Shown here piece by piece: positions 33,493 through 42,614 of a stretch of DNA of 64,000 nucleotides (positions are counted from its first letter, which is position 1; each line of letters starts with the position of its first letter). The DNA is from Triatoma infestans. Taxonomy: Eukaryota; Arthropoda; Insecta; Hemiptera; Reduviidae. Position numbers and translations under genes: made by a program. The notes beneath the pieces were generated by a model. It ran no database searches, had not been told where the DNA came from, and saw only the letters and a list, made by a program, of their open reading frames with translations. The DNA lies in the NCBI GenBank assembly GCA_011037195.1, contig JAAEAF010001071.1, forward strand, positions 1 through 64,000, in the 5' to 3' direction.

Positions 33493-33894
33493 ATATATCA
33501 ACGAGTTTTATCGTTCTTACAAACTTTTAAACGAAATATTGATAATAAAATAATATTCACTTTTTTTTTTATCTAAAATTAAAAATATTTTAGATAAGAT
33601 ATACAAATATAATCCATATTTGCCAATCAACAGTTTTATGTATATTGTAGTAACATTTCAATAATAAAAATTAATTTACATAATTTGTAAAATGAATTTA
33701 CCTAATTACTTGGAGTTAATTTCTATTTTACGCTAATTGTATTTGCATTATTTTATCTTATTCTTTAGTATTTTATTTGAAAAATTTCTCTCCTGAAAAT
33801 TGATTGGGGGGGGGGGAGTGCTGGTGGAAGAGCAATTTTTTAAACTTTCCTCTAAATGTTTTTTTTTTTCCCAATAATTTCTTTTTTCTCACTA

Positions 33895-34475
33895 AAATCG
33901 CTGAAGCTGTTTTAGAGAAAATTTGCGAAAAACTAGTGGTGGGGAGGGGAACAAAAAACAGTGAAGACGCATTTCCGGTTGATGGATTTTTATCCCTTCG
34001 TATTAACCTAAACTTTCGTGTTAGACGCGGTACCTAAACGGAAATACCTATCAAGTTTTTTGAGGTTCCTGCGGTTTTTAATTTTTGAGATTTTTTTTTT
34101 TTTTTTTTTTTGTTCACACACATACATACATATAGAGCGGGTTGACGGTTTAGATGGCGTCAATGGTTTCTTTTGTAAACCGGACGTCTCGCATATATTG
34201 CAATAGGCTTCTCAATGTTAGTGTCGCCTGTAAAGCTGAAACAGGCCACCCGCGACACTACCATGCAGAAGCCTATTTTAGTATGGGCGAAAGGGTCGGT
34301 TTATAATAAACCATGGGACCCAATCTCAACCCGAAGTCCCTAAATGTTTTACATGATAATGACCCGCGGAAGCCTGAAAAATTTTTTTGTACTCAGGAAC
34401 CCCCTCCCCCCTCCCAACAAATTTGGGAAATTTTGACACGATCGTAATACTTCCTTTTACTAGAAATAAGTGAAA
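33895..34475 (+). mobile_element. Diverged HLE copy with an inverted repeat inserted
   Basis: AGAGAAAATTTGCGAAAAACTAG, CATTTCCGGTTGATGGATTTTTATC, GGTACCTAAACGGAAATACC, a T-run, TTCACACACATACATACAT, then the inserted inverted repeat, and the 3' end GACACGATCGTAATACTTCCTTTTACTAGAAATAAGTGAAAGT. The upstream 33770-33860 holds another small HLE-like piece on the opposite strand. Confidence 0.65.
34131..34350. repeat. Inverted-repeat element, same family as 39.5 kb
   Basis: The left arm (34136-34230) and right arm (34252-34345) are diverged reverse complements: GCAATAGGCTTCTCAATGTTAGTGTCGC pairs with GCGACACTACCATGCAGAAGCC. It shares TCGCATATATTGCAATaGGCTTCT and ATGGGCGAAA with the element at 39531-39856. 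It sits inside an HLE copy. Confidence 0.7.
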
Positions 34476-34479
34476 GTAA

Positions 34480-35270
34480 CACGGTAGAAGAGGTGGCACA
34501 CGTTTATAAAAGTATTAGGCGATTAATCTTCAAAAAAAAGAAAGAAAGAAGTAGATAACTTGTAAGATTCATTTATACACCAGATTAAAAACTATAACCT
34601 ATTGTCTTTTTTAGTTATTGACTGTCTCTCATAATCTCCAGTGTTTGATATAAAACCCCAGTTATTGTATAATGTAATATTAGGAACATATTATATATTT
34701 TAAATAATTCATCCAGTTATATACAGGAATAACATACCTTAAAAAAAAAGGTTAATGTGTAATGTATTCAATAGTAAACATAGAACAGAATGAGGTCAAG
34801 AGATAAATCTTAATAAAACAGAACACTTAAACTGAACAAACAGGATTGGAAAGAAAAGATAAAGCAGGAATATATCAAGAAGGAAGGCCATAATGTTTTC
34901 AGTGGAAGTTTTTTTTTTTTTTTTACTTGTTTTTTAGAAGTTAATTGGAATTTTATAGGTTTTCGATCTTTTGTTTTTTTTTTAATTAAACAAATTGTGG
35001 AAAATAAAGATAATTATAAATATTGAACTATTACGATTAAGGTATTGAAAGTATGAGTAATGAGAGCCCAGAAATGTTCATGGAAAATACAATGAAAATT
35101 TTATAATAGATTAGGGGTATGATTTAACTGGAAATTATTTAAATAGAGACGTGCATTAAATCGAATGATTATTCTGGGTAAAAAGGAATAGTTTATTGCA
35201 TTAAAATAATATAATAATATAATATTGTAGATAAATATATATCATTTTTAAATAAAAAAAAAAATCCGGT
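34480..35270. other. AT-rich spacer
   Basis: No gene or recognised repeat; T-runs near 34910 and 34975. Confidence 0.5.
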
Positions 35271-35274
35271 GTGA

Positions 35275-36174
35275 AACAAACACACGACGACTTTTTCTTG
35301 TTGCAGTTTGTAGAATTATAATTGACAAATTTTGTTTCACACTTATAATTCTTTTTAAATATTTTCTTGTCTTCAATTTTAATTTCAATGGGGGAATCTA
35401 AATTTAATAAAATGGACTTGTCAGAGAGGAAAGTATAATCACCTCCCCCTACTTTTCAAAACTTCTTTAAAATGAACTTTCTTGGAAAAACAGTTTCAAA
35501 CAAAAGCGATAGAACTCTCTATATTTTAAAATGAAATCCGTTAAGTTTTTTTAAGAAGAAAATCGCGGAAAAATGAAAAACTGTTCAATAAAAAATGCAC
35601 TTCCTTCCGATCAATGGATTTTCTTGCAAACTCGGAATTCTTGCAACATATTTAATTCTAAATTAATATTATTTTAGATGATGGCATTGTATAATAAACT
35701 GAAATAAGACTTTAGAGAAAAACATCGCTTACCTGATAAGCTGCCTTAATTTTTCCCAAAAAAATGTTTCAAATAAAAGTTGTAGCTGCTCCTAATATGT
35801 GTAATTGGTGAATTACCAAATTTTAAAGAAAATCCATTGGAGTTTTTCGAGAAAAATCACAAAAAAAAAAAAAAAAATAAAAAAAAAAACCATTCAGCAA
35901 TGTGGTACGTTCGATTGAGGAATTCTTACAGACAACTTACTATCGGATACCATGGTGATAACTAAACGAAATGTCTAGTTTGAACTTCCTGTGCTTTTTC
36001 ATTTTTGAGCTATGCTGTTTACACACAGCGACATACATACACAGAGACCATTTTTCTAAAAATCAACTTTTTTGAAGTAAGGGGCCCTCATATCGTGTAG
36101 TTACGAAGAAAAACTCCATATTAAAAATTTGACACGATTTATAATACTTCCTCTTACGACGAGTAAGAGAAAGT
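35275..36174 (+). mobile_element. HLE copy, complete, older sublineage
   Basis: 5' TCCGGTGTGAAACAAACAC then a diverged subterminal repeat; modules with CACTTCCTTCCGATCAATGG; CCATGGTGATAACTAAACG; a short CA region; 3' hairpin CTTCCTCTTACGACGAGTAAGAGAAAGT. The 35525-35730 part is closer to 36690-36896 than to other copies. Confidence 0.85.
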
Positions 36175-36247
36175 ACGTACAATTGAGCACTATTTCATTT
36201 GTTATTGGGTCTTGAAATGAATTTTTTGTGCAGTACATTTTTTTTTT

Positions 36248-36495
36248 TAAAAACAAAGCAAAGTATTGGTTGGCTGGAGCCAAAGAAAAATACTTTTTAA
36301 GTTTTAAAGTTATTCTATTGACGTTTATTCGTTTCAGACACCTTTGGTGTCTTCCTTCCTCAGGGTCTGTTGAGAAGTGGTAGAGAGTTAAATAATGCTC
36401 ACTTGATGTCCGAAACATCGATTGAATAAACTTTAAAAGTTAAATTGTCTTTACTTTGGCCCCAGCCACCCAAACGTATTCTTGTTTTATAACAA
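36248..36495. repeat. Inverted-repeat element with hammerhead-like motif
   Basis: Arms: TTGGTTGGCTGGAGCCAAAG..TTTTAAGTTTTAAAGTTA on the left mirrors AACTTTAAAAGTTAAATTG..CTTTGGCCCCAGCCACCC on the right. On the minus strand the left arm reads CCTGAGGA, AGGA, AGACACC, AAA, GGTGTCT, GAAACG: a hammerhead-like core with a 7-bp stem II but a four-base insertion, so probably inactive. The right arm keeps GTCCGAAACATCGATT. Confidence 0.7.
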
Positions 36496-36504
36496 ACAAC
36501 CTCC

Positions 36505-36692
36505 AAACGTAGATTGTTAGATTGTTATAGGGGGACATTGCACTGCGACCTGAAAGATCTATTCTGCGCCTCGGAGCCTTCTCAGTGCACAGCTCATAAC
36601 CGGACAGCAAACTGAAAAAATCTGACAGCACTGCTGGACCTCCGCGTTGCTAGTCCAGCGCGCTACCAATGAACTAAAATGCCAGACCAGCG
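36505..36692 (-). mobile_element. SINE family 1 variant with a LINE-derived 3' end
   Basis: The minus strand starts with a tRNA-like head (TTTAGTTCATTGGTAGCGCGCTGGAC, B-box-like AACGCGGAGGTCCAGC), a shortened body to GAAGGCTCCGAGGCGC, then AGAATAGATC, CAGGTCGCAGTGCAATG, CCCCC and an AACAATCTAACAATCTA tail. That last part matches the 3' end of family D LINEs (12.5, 46.7 and 54.2 kb), not the usual GATGTTGACGCGCC end. Confidence 0.7.
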
Positions 36693-36897
36693 CTAAAATG
36701 AAATCCGTTGATGTTTTTAAGGAGAAAATCGCAGAAAACTAAAAAACTGTTCAGTAAAAAACGCACTTCCTTCCGATCAACGGATTTTCTTGCAAACTCG
36801 GAATTCTTGCAACATATTTAATTCTCAATTAATATCTCGTATTTAGATGATTGAATTGTATAATAAACTGAAATAAGACTTTAGAGAAAAACAGCTG
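36693..36897 (+). mobile_element. HLE fragment, older sublineage
   Basis: AAATGAAATCCGTTGATGTTTTTAAGGAGAAAATCGC, CTTCCTTCCGATCAACGG and CTTGCAACATATTTAATTCT match 35525-35730 closely. No termini. The LINE at 36915 inserted at its right edge. Confidence 0.8.
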
Positions 36898-36914
36898 CAA
36901 GGATTGTTTTATAT

Positions 36915-37658
36915 ATTGCAGTTCGGGTGCCTAATGGCGCGGGACCTAAGCCTATGTGGCCTTTATCCCCCCGATACCCCCTCTATCCCCTTAATAAATC
37001 TCCCCCGATAGCTTACCGGTTAATCTACAGTATCCCAAGATATCCCGAAACTCCAGCTTGTGCAGACAATCCTGCGAGAGTGATGTCCTCCCAAAAACAC
37101 GAAACCTAGTTCCAGCGAAACGGGGACACTGACAAAGGTAGTGGTACACCGTTTCCCTCACTCCGTCGTCACAGTTCTGACAAATGGGACTAGACGTCCT
37201 CCCTATATTAAACAAGTGGCTGGACACCCAAGTGTGTCCAGTCACTATCCCTATCAGGGTCCTCAGACCCGTCCTACTAAGGGGCAGGAGATAATCCGAA
37301 GTTCCCTGCCTACTTGTCTTTATAAATCTTTTGGCTTGGAGGCACCCCTGCGTGTGCCCCCAGCGTTTCTCCAAAACTTTCGTCTCCCAAAGTCTAATCT
37401 GTTTGTCACGAAATGTCTTTGTGACAGCCAGGGCTGGTTCAGGACTGCAAAATGGTTGAGATGATCCCTCCCTAGCCAACTGGTCTGCCCTCTCATTCCC
37501 CTCTATTCCCGCGTGTCCGGGTATCCAATAGAGGCGCACCGTACCCCTCCGAGCTAAAGCATTGAGCTTCCTCCGACATTCTCCCACCAATTTCGAACTC
37601 CACCAAGGCTTACTCAAAGCCCTTAGTGCGGCCTGGCTATCCGAGAAAATCCGCACTT
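36915..37658 (-). pseudogene. LINE family C insertion, 221-codon ORF, with target duplication
   Basis: The minus-strand ORF 36991-37656 starts in RNase H: IFSDSQAALRAL (catalytic Asp, residues 3-14), WIPGHAGIEGNERADQLARE (about 43-62), then SPEPALAVTKTF, and a C-terminal knuckle CQNCDDGVRETVYHYLCQC (C-x2-C...H-x4-C). The first catalytic Asp/Glu part is missing, so it cannot be an active RNase H. AGGATTGTTTTATAT on the left (36900-36914) and AGGATTGTTTTTATAT on the right (37659-37674) are the target duplication. The open frame makes it one of the younger LINE copies. Confidence 0.88.
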
Positions 37659-37674
37659 AGGATTGTTTTTATAT

Positions 37675-38545
37675 CAGTATATTATTTTTGTTTAATTCTA
37701 GAGTCATTTTTATAATATTCTTACATTAAATGTACATTTTATTTCTATCATAAATTAGTAATTTAAAAAACTCACTTTGAATATACAAACTTGTGAGTTA
37801 GTAATTTGAAAAACTCACTTTGAATATACAAACTTGTGAATTAGTGAAGTTGATGTTCTTGAAAAGCGTGCGTGCACGATAATATTAGTCCCAAGCAGTT
37901 TGTAGTGATGATGTCATCATGAAATTTGATATCTGCGAGTAGATGAAGATTAACACAACTTTGTGCTGTGCAAGAGATCATTTTGTTCTCTTCTCTCTTC
38001 ATTATAATTATACCAATGACTAGCATTGCTACGGTAACATTAACGCCTGTCAGCATTATCTGCAGTTTCCTAAGGCGGGGCTTGGTCTACTGTCACGACA
38101 CTAACGTTGGGCATTATTTCTTTCTAGTTAATTCAAGGAATTGATGAACGAAGAGGTTGTACGAATTAGCGCAGAATAGAAAACTTGAAAGTCAGGCCAG
38201 CTCATTAAACTTTTATTACCAATAAACAGGTTTTATTTGAACATACTTGCTCCCCACCACGGGACCAAACTGATAGTACTGTTAGTAGTAACATTAATAA
38301 ATAATTTATCGTTAATTTTCGTTTAACTCTTCGTTAAATTTATGTGAAATATAATCTTGTTTTTATGCCATACCTAAAGAGGTCAGAGATAGACGAAGTG
38401 TTCCGGGTTGAAAAACGAAGGTGCAAAATAATCAATATTTTATATTTGTAGATTGTTTTTGAACAGCTTCCTTAAACCTAAATGATTTTTATAATTTTCA
38501 TTTTACTCTTCTTTAATAGTTTTTGTTTTTTCTATCGGAAATTAT
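37675..38545. repeat. Spacer with a local tandem duplication and a dispersed repeat
   Basis: About 43 bp (AACTCACTTTGAATATACAAACTTGTGA) is duplicated at 37755-37845. GAATATACAAACTTGTGAATTAGTGAAGTT, TTCTTGAAAAG and the TACGGTAACATTAACGCC block (38030-38050) recur near 38930-39060, in swapped order. No gene. Confidence 0.7.
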
Positions 38546-38549
38546 TTTC

Positions 38550-38775
38550 ATATACTACAAGTATTGCAGGCAATCGAATTTTCATTGGAAATCCATATTT
38601 CGATGTCTCCTGAAGTAAGAAATAACTATATTTTGAGAGAACTGTCTACTGTGTATATCAATGTGTGAACAGCTACCTTTAAAACTAAAAATTGCAGAAT
38701 GTTCATACTAGAGTTTCCATTGACATATTATCATGGAGATACAACATGCAGTTTCATTTAATTTGAATTTTTTAT
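38550..38775 (-). mobile_element. HLE fragment
   Basis: TACAAGTATTGCAGGCAATCGAATTTTCATTGGAAAT, TCTCCTGAAGTAAG, GTGTGAACAGCTACC and CAGAATGTTCATACTAGAG follow HLE order. It is followed at once by a Penelope-like end. Confidence 0.6.
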
Positions 38776-38930
38776 CATCAGAGATATTTTTCCGTGATAA
38801 CGTGCTTCTTTTTGTGGTCATCGACCGGTTTCGGGCGTTCGCCCATCATCATGAGTGTAAAAACTAAATTTGCTCTTTGCAAATCTATGTTATCATACTG
38901 TTTGACAAAAACGCATCCTAAAGTATAATA
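38776..38930 (-). mobile_element. Penelope-like end with mutated hammerhead
   Basis: ATCAGAGATATTTTTCCGTGATAACGTGC, then the hammerhead region (38819-38856), then AAATTTGCTCTTTGCAAATC and CAAAAACGCATCCTAA. On the minus strand the core is ATGATGA instead of CUGANGA and stem I is reduced. The GGGC GAAC GCCC GAAA CCGGTC GATG part is intact. Confidence 0.7.
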
Positions 38931-39063
38931 TTGTTATACCAATGACAATAGCATGACAAGTAGCACTGTCACGGCAACATTAATGCCTATCAGCATTGTT
39001 GCCGTGAATATACAAACTTGTGAATTAGTGAAGTTTATGTTCTTGAAAAGTGTAAAACATTGT

Positions 39064-39204
39064 CTGTATAAGAAAAACATTGTTTTTTAAGAGAAACACT
39101 TGAATGTCCCACGTTTGAGAAACTGAGACCACGTCGTCAGTGGTTTGCTAGAAAACCGACGTATCGCTCATATTGCAATGAGCTTCTTCAGGTTGGTTCG
39201 CCCT
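39064..39204 (+). repeat. Left arm of a 39.5 kb-type inverted-repeat element
   Basis: GAGAAACACTTGAATGTCCCACGTTTGAGAAACTGAGACC to ATTGCAATGAGCTTCTTCAGG matches 39531-39640 with few differences. The rest of the element is replaced by a hammerhead-bearing Penelope-like fragment. Confidence 0.8.
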
Positions 39205-39312
39205 TCATCTGATGATGGGCGAACGCCCGAAACCGGTGGATGACCACAAAAAGAAGCAGGCTATCATGGAAAATATCTCTAATGCTTTCCAGCTCTACGG
39301 AACCAACCACAA
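39205..39312 (+). mobile_element. Penelope-like end with hammerhead (cleavage site mutated)
   Basis: Core at 39209-39242: CTGATGA, T, GGGC, GAAC, GCCC, GAAA, CCGGT then G instead of C at position 17, then GATG. Position 17 tolerates A, C or U but not G, so cleavage is not expected. It continues through AAAGAAGCAGGCTATCATGGAAAATATCTC and ends at the GAAAGC..GGAACCAACC outer end. Confidence 0.75.
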
Positions 39313-39334
39313 GTACTGTATTTTTTACTTTGTG

Positions 39335-40030
39335 ATATGAATGTATTATGATCATGCCTAATTTTCTACGAGTTTTCATCGGAAATACATGTTTTATGGG
39401 ATCCTGAATACGAAAAAAAAAGTTTTTAGAGACTGGTGTGTGTGTGTGTGTGTGTCTGTGTGTGCGTAAAAATATCTCAAAAATGAAAAGTCTATAAATT
39501 TGATCTTTTAGGTTTTCTTTGCCATCTTTTTAAGAGAAACACCTGAGTGTCCCACGTTTGAGAAACTGAGACCACGGCGTCAGTGGTTTGCTAGAAAACC
39601 GCCGTATCGCTCATATTGCAATGAGCTTCTTCAGGTTGGTTACCCCTTGAAAGCTAATGGGAGGCAATGAAACTTGGTAGAAAAAGGGCGTGGCCACTTT
39701 TAACCACTAAGTTTCGCCCATTTTCTACCAAATTTCATTGCTTCCATTAGGTTTCAAGATGTAACGTCCCGGAAGAAGTTCATTGCAATATGGGCGAAAA
39801 CGTCCTTTTTCTAGCAAACCAATGACGCGGTTTCAACCCGGAAACTCAAGTGTTGTGCAGTCTATAATCTTATAAAAAGTGATTTTTACTTCATAAAAAG
39901 ATTTCAGATAGTTTAGCGGAATTGCAGCGTTAAATTTCAAATATTGTTGGTTTAAATATCTTTGTCATTTTATATATATTATATATAGATTGTATTACAA
40001 GGAATGAGAGAAACTTGTGTTAGTGTTTAG
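39335..40030 (-). mobile_element. HLE copy interrupted by an inverted-repeat element
   Basis: TTTTCTACGAGTTTTCATCGGAAATACATG, GGATCCTGAATACGAAAA, a GT run (39438-39456) and AATATCTCAAAAATGAAAAG form the left half; the right half (39857-40030) ends AAGGAATGAGAGAAACTTGTGTTAGTG. The hairpin is missing. Confidence 0.6.
39531..39856. repeat. Inverted-repeat element
   Basis: Arms of about 155 bp meet near 39705: TTGCTAGAAAACC..CATATTGCAATGAGCTTCTTC on the left mirrors GAAGAAGTTCATTGCAATATGGG..TTTTCTAGCAAACC on the right; divergence is roughly a fifth of positions by eye. It is related to 34131-34350 and 39064-39204. Non-coding. Confidence 0.8.
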
Positions 40031-40034
40031 TTAA

Positions 40035-40214
40035 TTAATATAATTAGGCTTAAGATAATAATATTAATATCCTCCAGATTTCTGTACAATAATAGCATTA
40101 GCTGTATTATTTGGAATGTTACACCTGCATTGGTTTGGGTAATCAAAGCTTAGAAGAGTTGATGACTAGTAGAAAATTGTAGTTCATCTTTGTCATGACT
40201 TATTGCATGAACAG

Positions 40215-40252
<38 letters not shown>

Positions 40253-40630
40253 ATAAAAATGGAGAAAAAAAAAACAAAAAAATGCTGTAACTAAATTGTT
40301 AGAAGATAAAATGCATATCGTAGTGATGGCGAACGTGATTCTATCATGATACAATTTTATCCCCTAGACGTTTTATTTTTTTTTCTTTTTCTGTTTCATT
40401 TTTTCTTTTTACTATGTGAGTGATTTGTGATGTATCAGTATGAGTCGTCGATCTTACTTATATAGTGTGCAGTTGGGCTGCTATAACAAATAAAAAAAAA
40501 AAGAACAAGTAAAAGATATTAAAAAAGAAACTTTTAATTCAGAAAAATAATGCTAAATCATTTTCCAATCAACTTTATATTCGCTTCATTAGAATTAATA
40601 TCATAGTCAAAAATGTTTAAAAAATTGTTT
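40035..40630. other. AT-rich spacer with (TA)n
   Basis: (AT)n at 40216-40250; otherwise nothing recognised. Confidence 0.5.
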
Positions 40631-40633
40631 TTT

Positions 40634-41310
40634 ACTTTTTCTTACTAATATTATTAAGAGGAAGTATTGCGATCGTGGCAGATTTTGAAAACTGAGACCA
40701 GAAATACATGTTTTGGTCTGTCTGTATTTTAACAGAATATCTAAAAAAAAAAGTCGTATAAAAATTGGTAATTTGTTTAGGCACTACCACTGTATCAAAC
40801 GCAGAAGATTTCCGGCAATAATTCATCAACCGGAAGTGCGACTTTACGCTTTGAAAATGATATTTTTTTCAGTTTTTCGTAAACGGCTCCAACGATTTTC
40901 TTTAAACTTTGTATACTACACATATAAATTACCTATCACTTTTATTTGAAACATTTTCCCCTGGGGAAACATTGATTTTTTTTTTCATGGGGTTGTGAAG
41001 GAACAGTAACATTAAGCTTCTTTTATAAAGTACCATTTTAATATAATATATGGATGTATAGCCTACATAAATTTAATATATATTGAAAGTATTGATAGAT
41101 TTCCAAATTTGAAGAAAATCGGTTAACCGGAAGTGGGTCAATTTTCTCGAAAATGACTTAAACGATTTCCTTTTAGCTTAGTATACTAACTACACAGATA
41201 AATATGTATTAGTTTTATTTGAAACATTTCTCCCAAAAAAAAAAAAAAATATTTTGGATAGTTGTGCGGAAAATTGGGGAGTTAATTTCAAATTTTATAC
41301 GTAGTTGGTT
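40634..41310 (-). mobile_element. HLE copy, older sublineage, truncated
   Basis: Hairpin side ACTTTTTCTTACTAATATTATTAAGAGGAAGT, then GCGATCGTGGCAG, ATACATGTTTTGG, CATCAACCGGAAGTGCGACTTTACG, CGGCTCCAACGATTTTC, the AACATTTTCCCCTGGGG block, GTTAACCGGAAGTGGG and a second partial module. The TCTGG end is missing. Confidence 0.8.
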
Positions 41311-41354
41311 CATTGCTGGGACATAATATAATCACGCTTTTGTGTTGGGTGCGC

Positions 41355-41500
41355 AGACGCAGAAGATGGAAAGCATCAGAGATATTTTCCGTGATAGCCT
41401 GCACCTTTTCGTGGTCATCGACCGGTTTCGGGCGTTCGCCCATCATCAGGATGTTTTGTCAAAACAAGTGATAATATAGACTTGCACAGAGCAAATTAGT
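41355..41500 (-). mobile_element. Penelope-like end with intact hammerhead
   Basis: CAGAAGATGGAAAGCATCAGAGATATTTTCCGTGATAGCCTGC marks the outer end, followed inward by the ribozyme region and TGCACAGAGCAAA. Only this end of the element is present. Confidence 0.8.
41416..41453 (-). ncRNA. Hammerhead ribozyme motif, best preserved
   Basis: Minus strand: CATC, CTGATGA, T, GGGC, GAAC, GCCC, GAAA, CCGGTC, GATG. Stem I (4 bp) and stem II (4 bp, GAAC loop) are perfect, the core is the canonical CUGAUGA..GAAA, and the cleavage triplet is GUC. The only departure is the extra U after A9, shared by every copy. The predicted cut lies between the bases complementary to 41420 and 41419. Confidence 0.75.
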
Positions 41501-41965
41501 TGTATAGTGGAATCAGATGTCTTGAAGAGGGTTATGATGTGATGAATGGTTGGGAGTTAGTTAGAGATTTTTAGATAGTTGTACTCGAAATATGAACTAC
41601 TAATTTACGAAAATAGATATATATTTTAACAATAATTTAAACGTTTGAAAAGGATAAAACTACAATTAATTTAAAATGATTTAAATGGTAACTAGAATGC
41701 ACTACTATGATGATTGATGAATAAATATATGTTTGAAACCTTAGATAGGGACGCGCTCGCAATGTATGAACTGATGTCGTATATCACTGGTAGAATCCTG
41801 ATGAAACGCTGATAAAATACTGAAGAATACTCATCCCCTCTTCCGGTGGAGAGACGTTTATATTGGCATCACTCACACATTGACAAGTGTGTAATTACGG
41901 GTCACACTAAAACATCTCTTGCCGTGTGTTGACCCTAGGTCTTGAATAGGTCGGTGACCAGTGTG
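41500..41965. other. Spacer, nothing recognised
   Basis: Mixed AT-rich DNA with no recognised repeat. Confidence 0.5.
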
Positions 41966-41968
41966 GCA

Positions 41969-42196
41969 ACAGATGATGGCGGTTATCAAAAGACTGTAGC
42001 CAGGTGGTTTTTTTTGAGTGTTTGTTGACCCTTGTATATCGGCCAGGTGGCTTCTATATACTGACCGTATAATGACTTTTTTACAGATGATGGCGGTTAT
42101 CAAAAGACTGTAGCCAGGTGGTTTTTTTGAGTGTTTGTTGACCCTTGTATATCGGCCAGGTGGCCTTCTGTACACTGACCGTATAATGACCCTTTT
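41969..42196. repeat. Tandem duplication, about 114 bp x 2
   Basis: ACAGATGATGGCGGTTATC..CAGGTGGTTTTTTT..TATATCGGCCAGGTGGC..CTGACCGTATAATGAC occurs twice (41969-42082 and 42083-42196) with few differences. Within the unit, CCAGGTGG itself occurs twice. The ORFs on the minus strand are readings of this repeat. Confidence 0.9.
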
Positions 42197-42199
42197 GAA

Positions 42200-42510
42200 A
42201 GGGTTCTTGTTGAAAGGGTTTTAGCTGTGTGTCTTTGGCGGTCCCTTTGACCGTGCACTGACCGCGGCTCTTGGCCTGAATAATAGCGACTGGCTGGCAC
42301 CAGTTATAATTTTTATAATTTAAAAATTATATCTTTTCCTTCTTGTTATCACTCCTTCTTGTTATCACATTACATCATCCCCCCTTTCTTGTTATCACAT
42401 TACAGTTGATACACTCCGACTTGATAATATCTCTGATAATCACACTTCTCTACCTGCCAAGATTAGTAGGGTGTTACTTATCCTATATCTCTTCTATATT
42501 TATGTTAGGT
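42200..42510. other. Spacer
   Basis: TTCTTGTTATCAC recurs three times at 42338-42400, a short local repeat. Otherwise nothing recognised. Confidence 0.5.
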
Positions 42511-42514
42511 CTAA

Positions 42515-42602
42515 TATGTAAAATTTGAGTTTAAACAAAATTTATCATTTTATATATTAATTGTATTAAAAGGAGTAAGAGAAAGTGTATTTCACACCAG
42601 AG
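42515..42602 (-). mobile_element. HLE 5'-end fragment
   Basis: AAAATTTATCATTTTATATATTAATTGTATTAAAAGGAGTAAGAGAAAG and TTTCACACCAGA: only the TCTGG end remains. A second, different HLE copy begins about a dozen bases later. Confidence 0.75.
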
Positions 42603-42614
42603 TTTATTTATTTT

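Noticed and set aside
36248..36495. Active hammerhead in the 36.3 kb inverted repeat
   Set aside because: The core is followed by a four-base insertion before stem II and no pairing stem I is evident.
37771..37850. CRISPR-like array
   Set aside because: Two adjacent imperfect units without spacers in AT-rich animal DNA; a simple tandem duplication.
41873..42175. 100-codon minus-strand ORF with a repeated peptide
   Set aside because: The repetition comes from the 114-bp DNA tandem duplication; no start context, domain or splice evidence.
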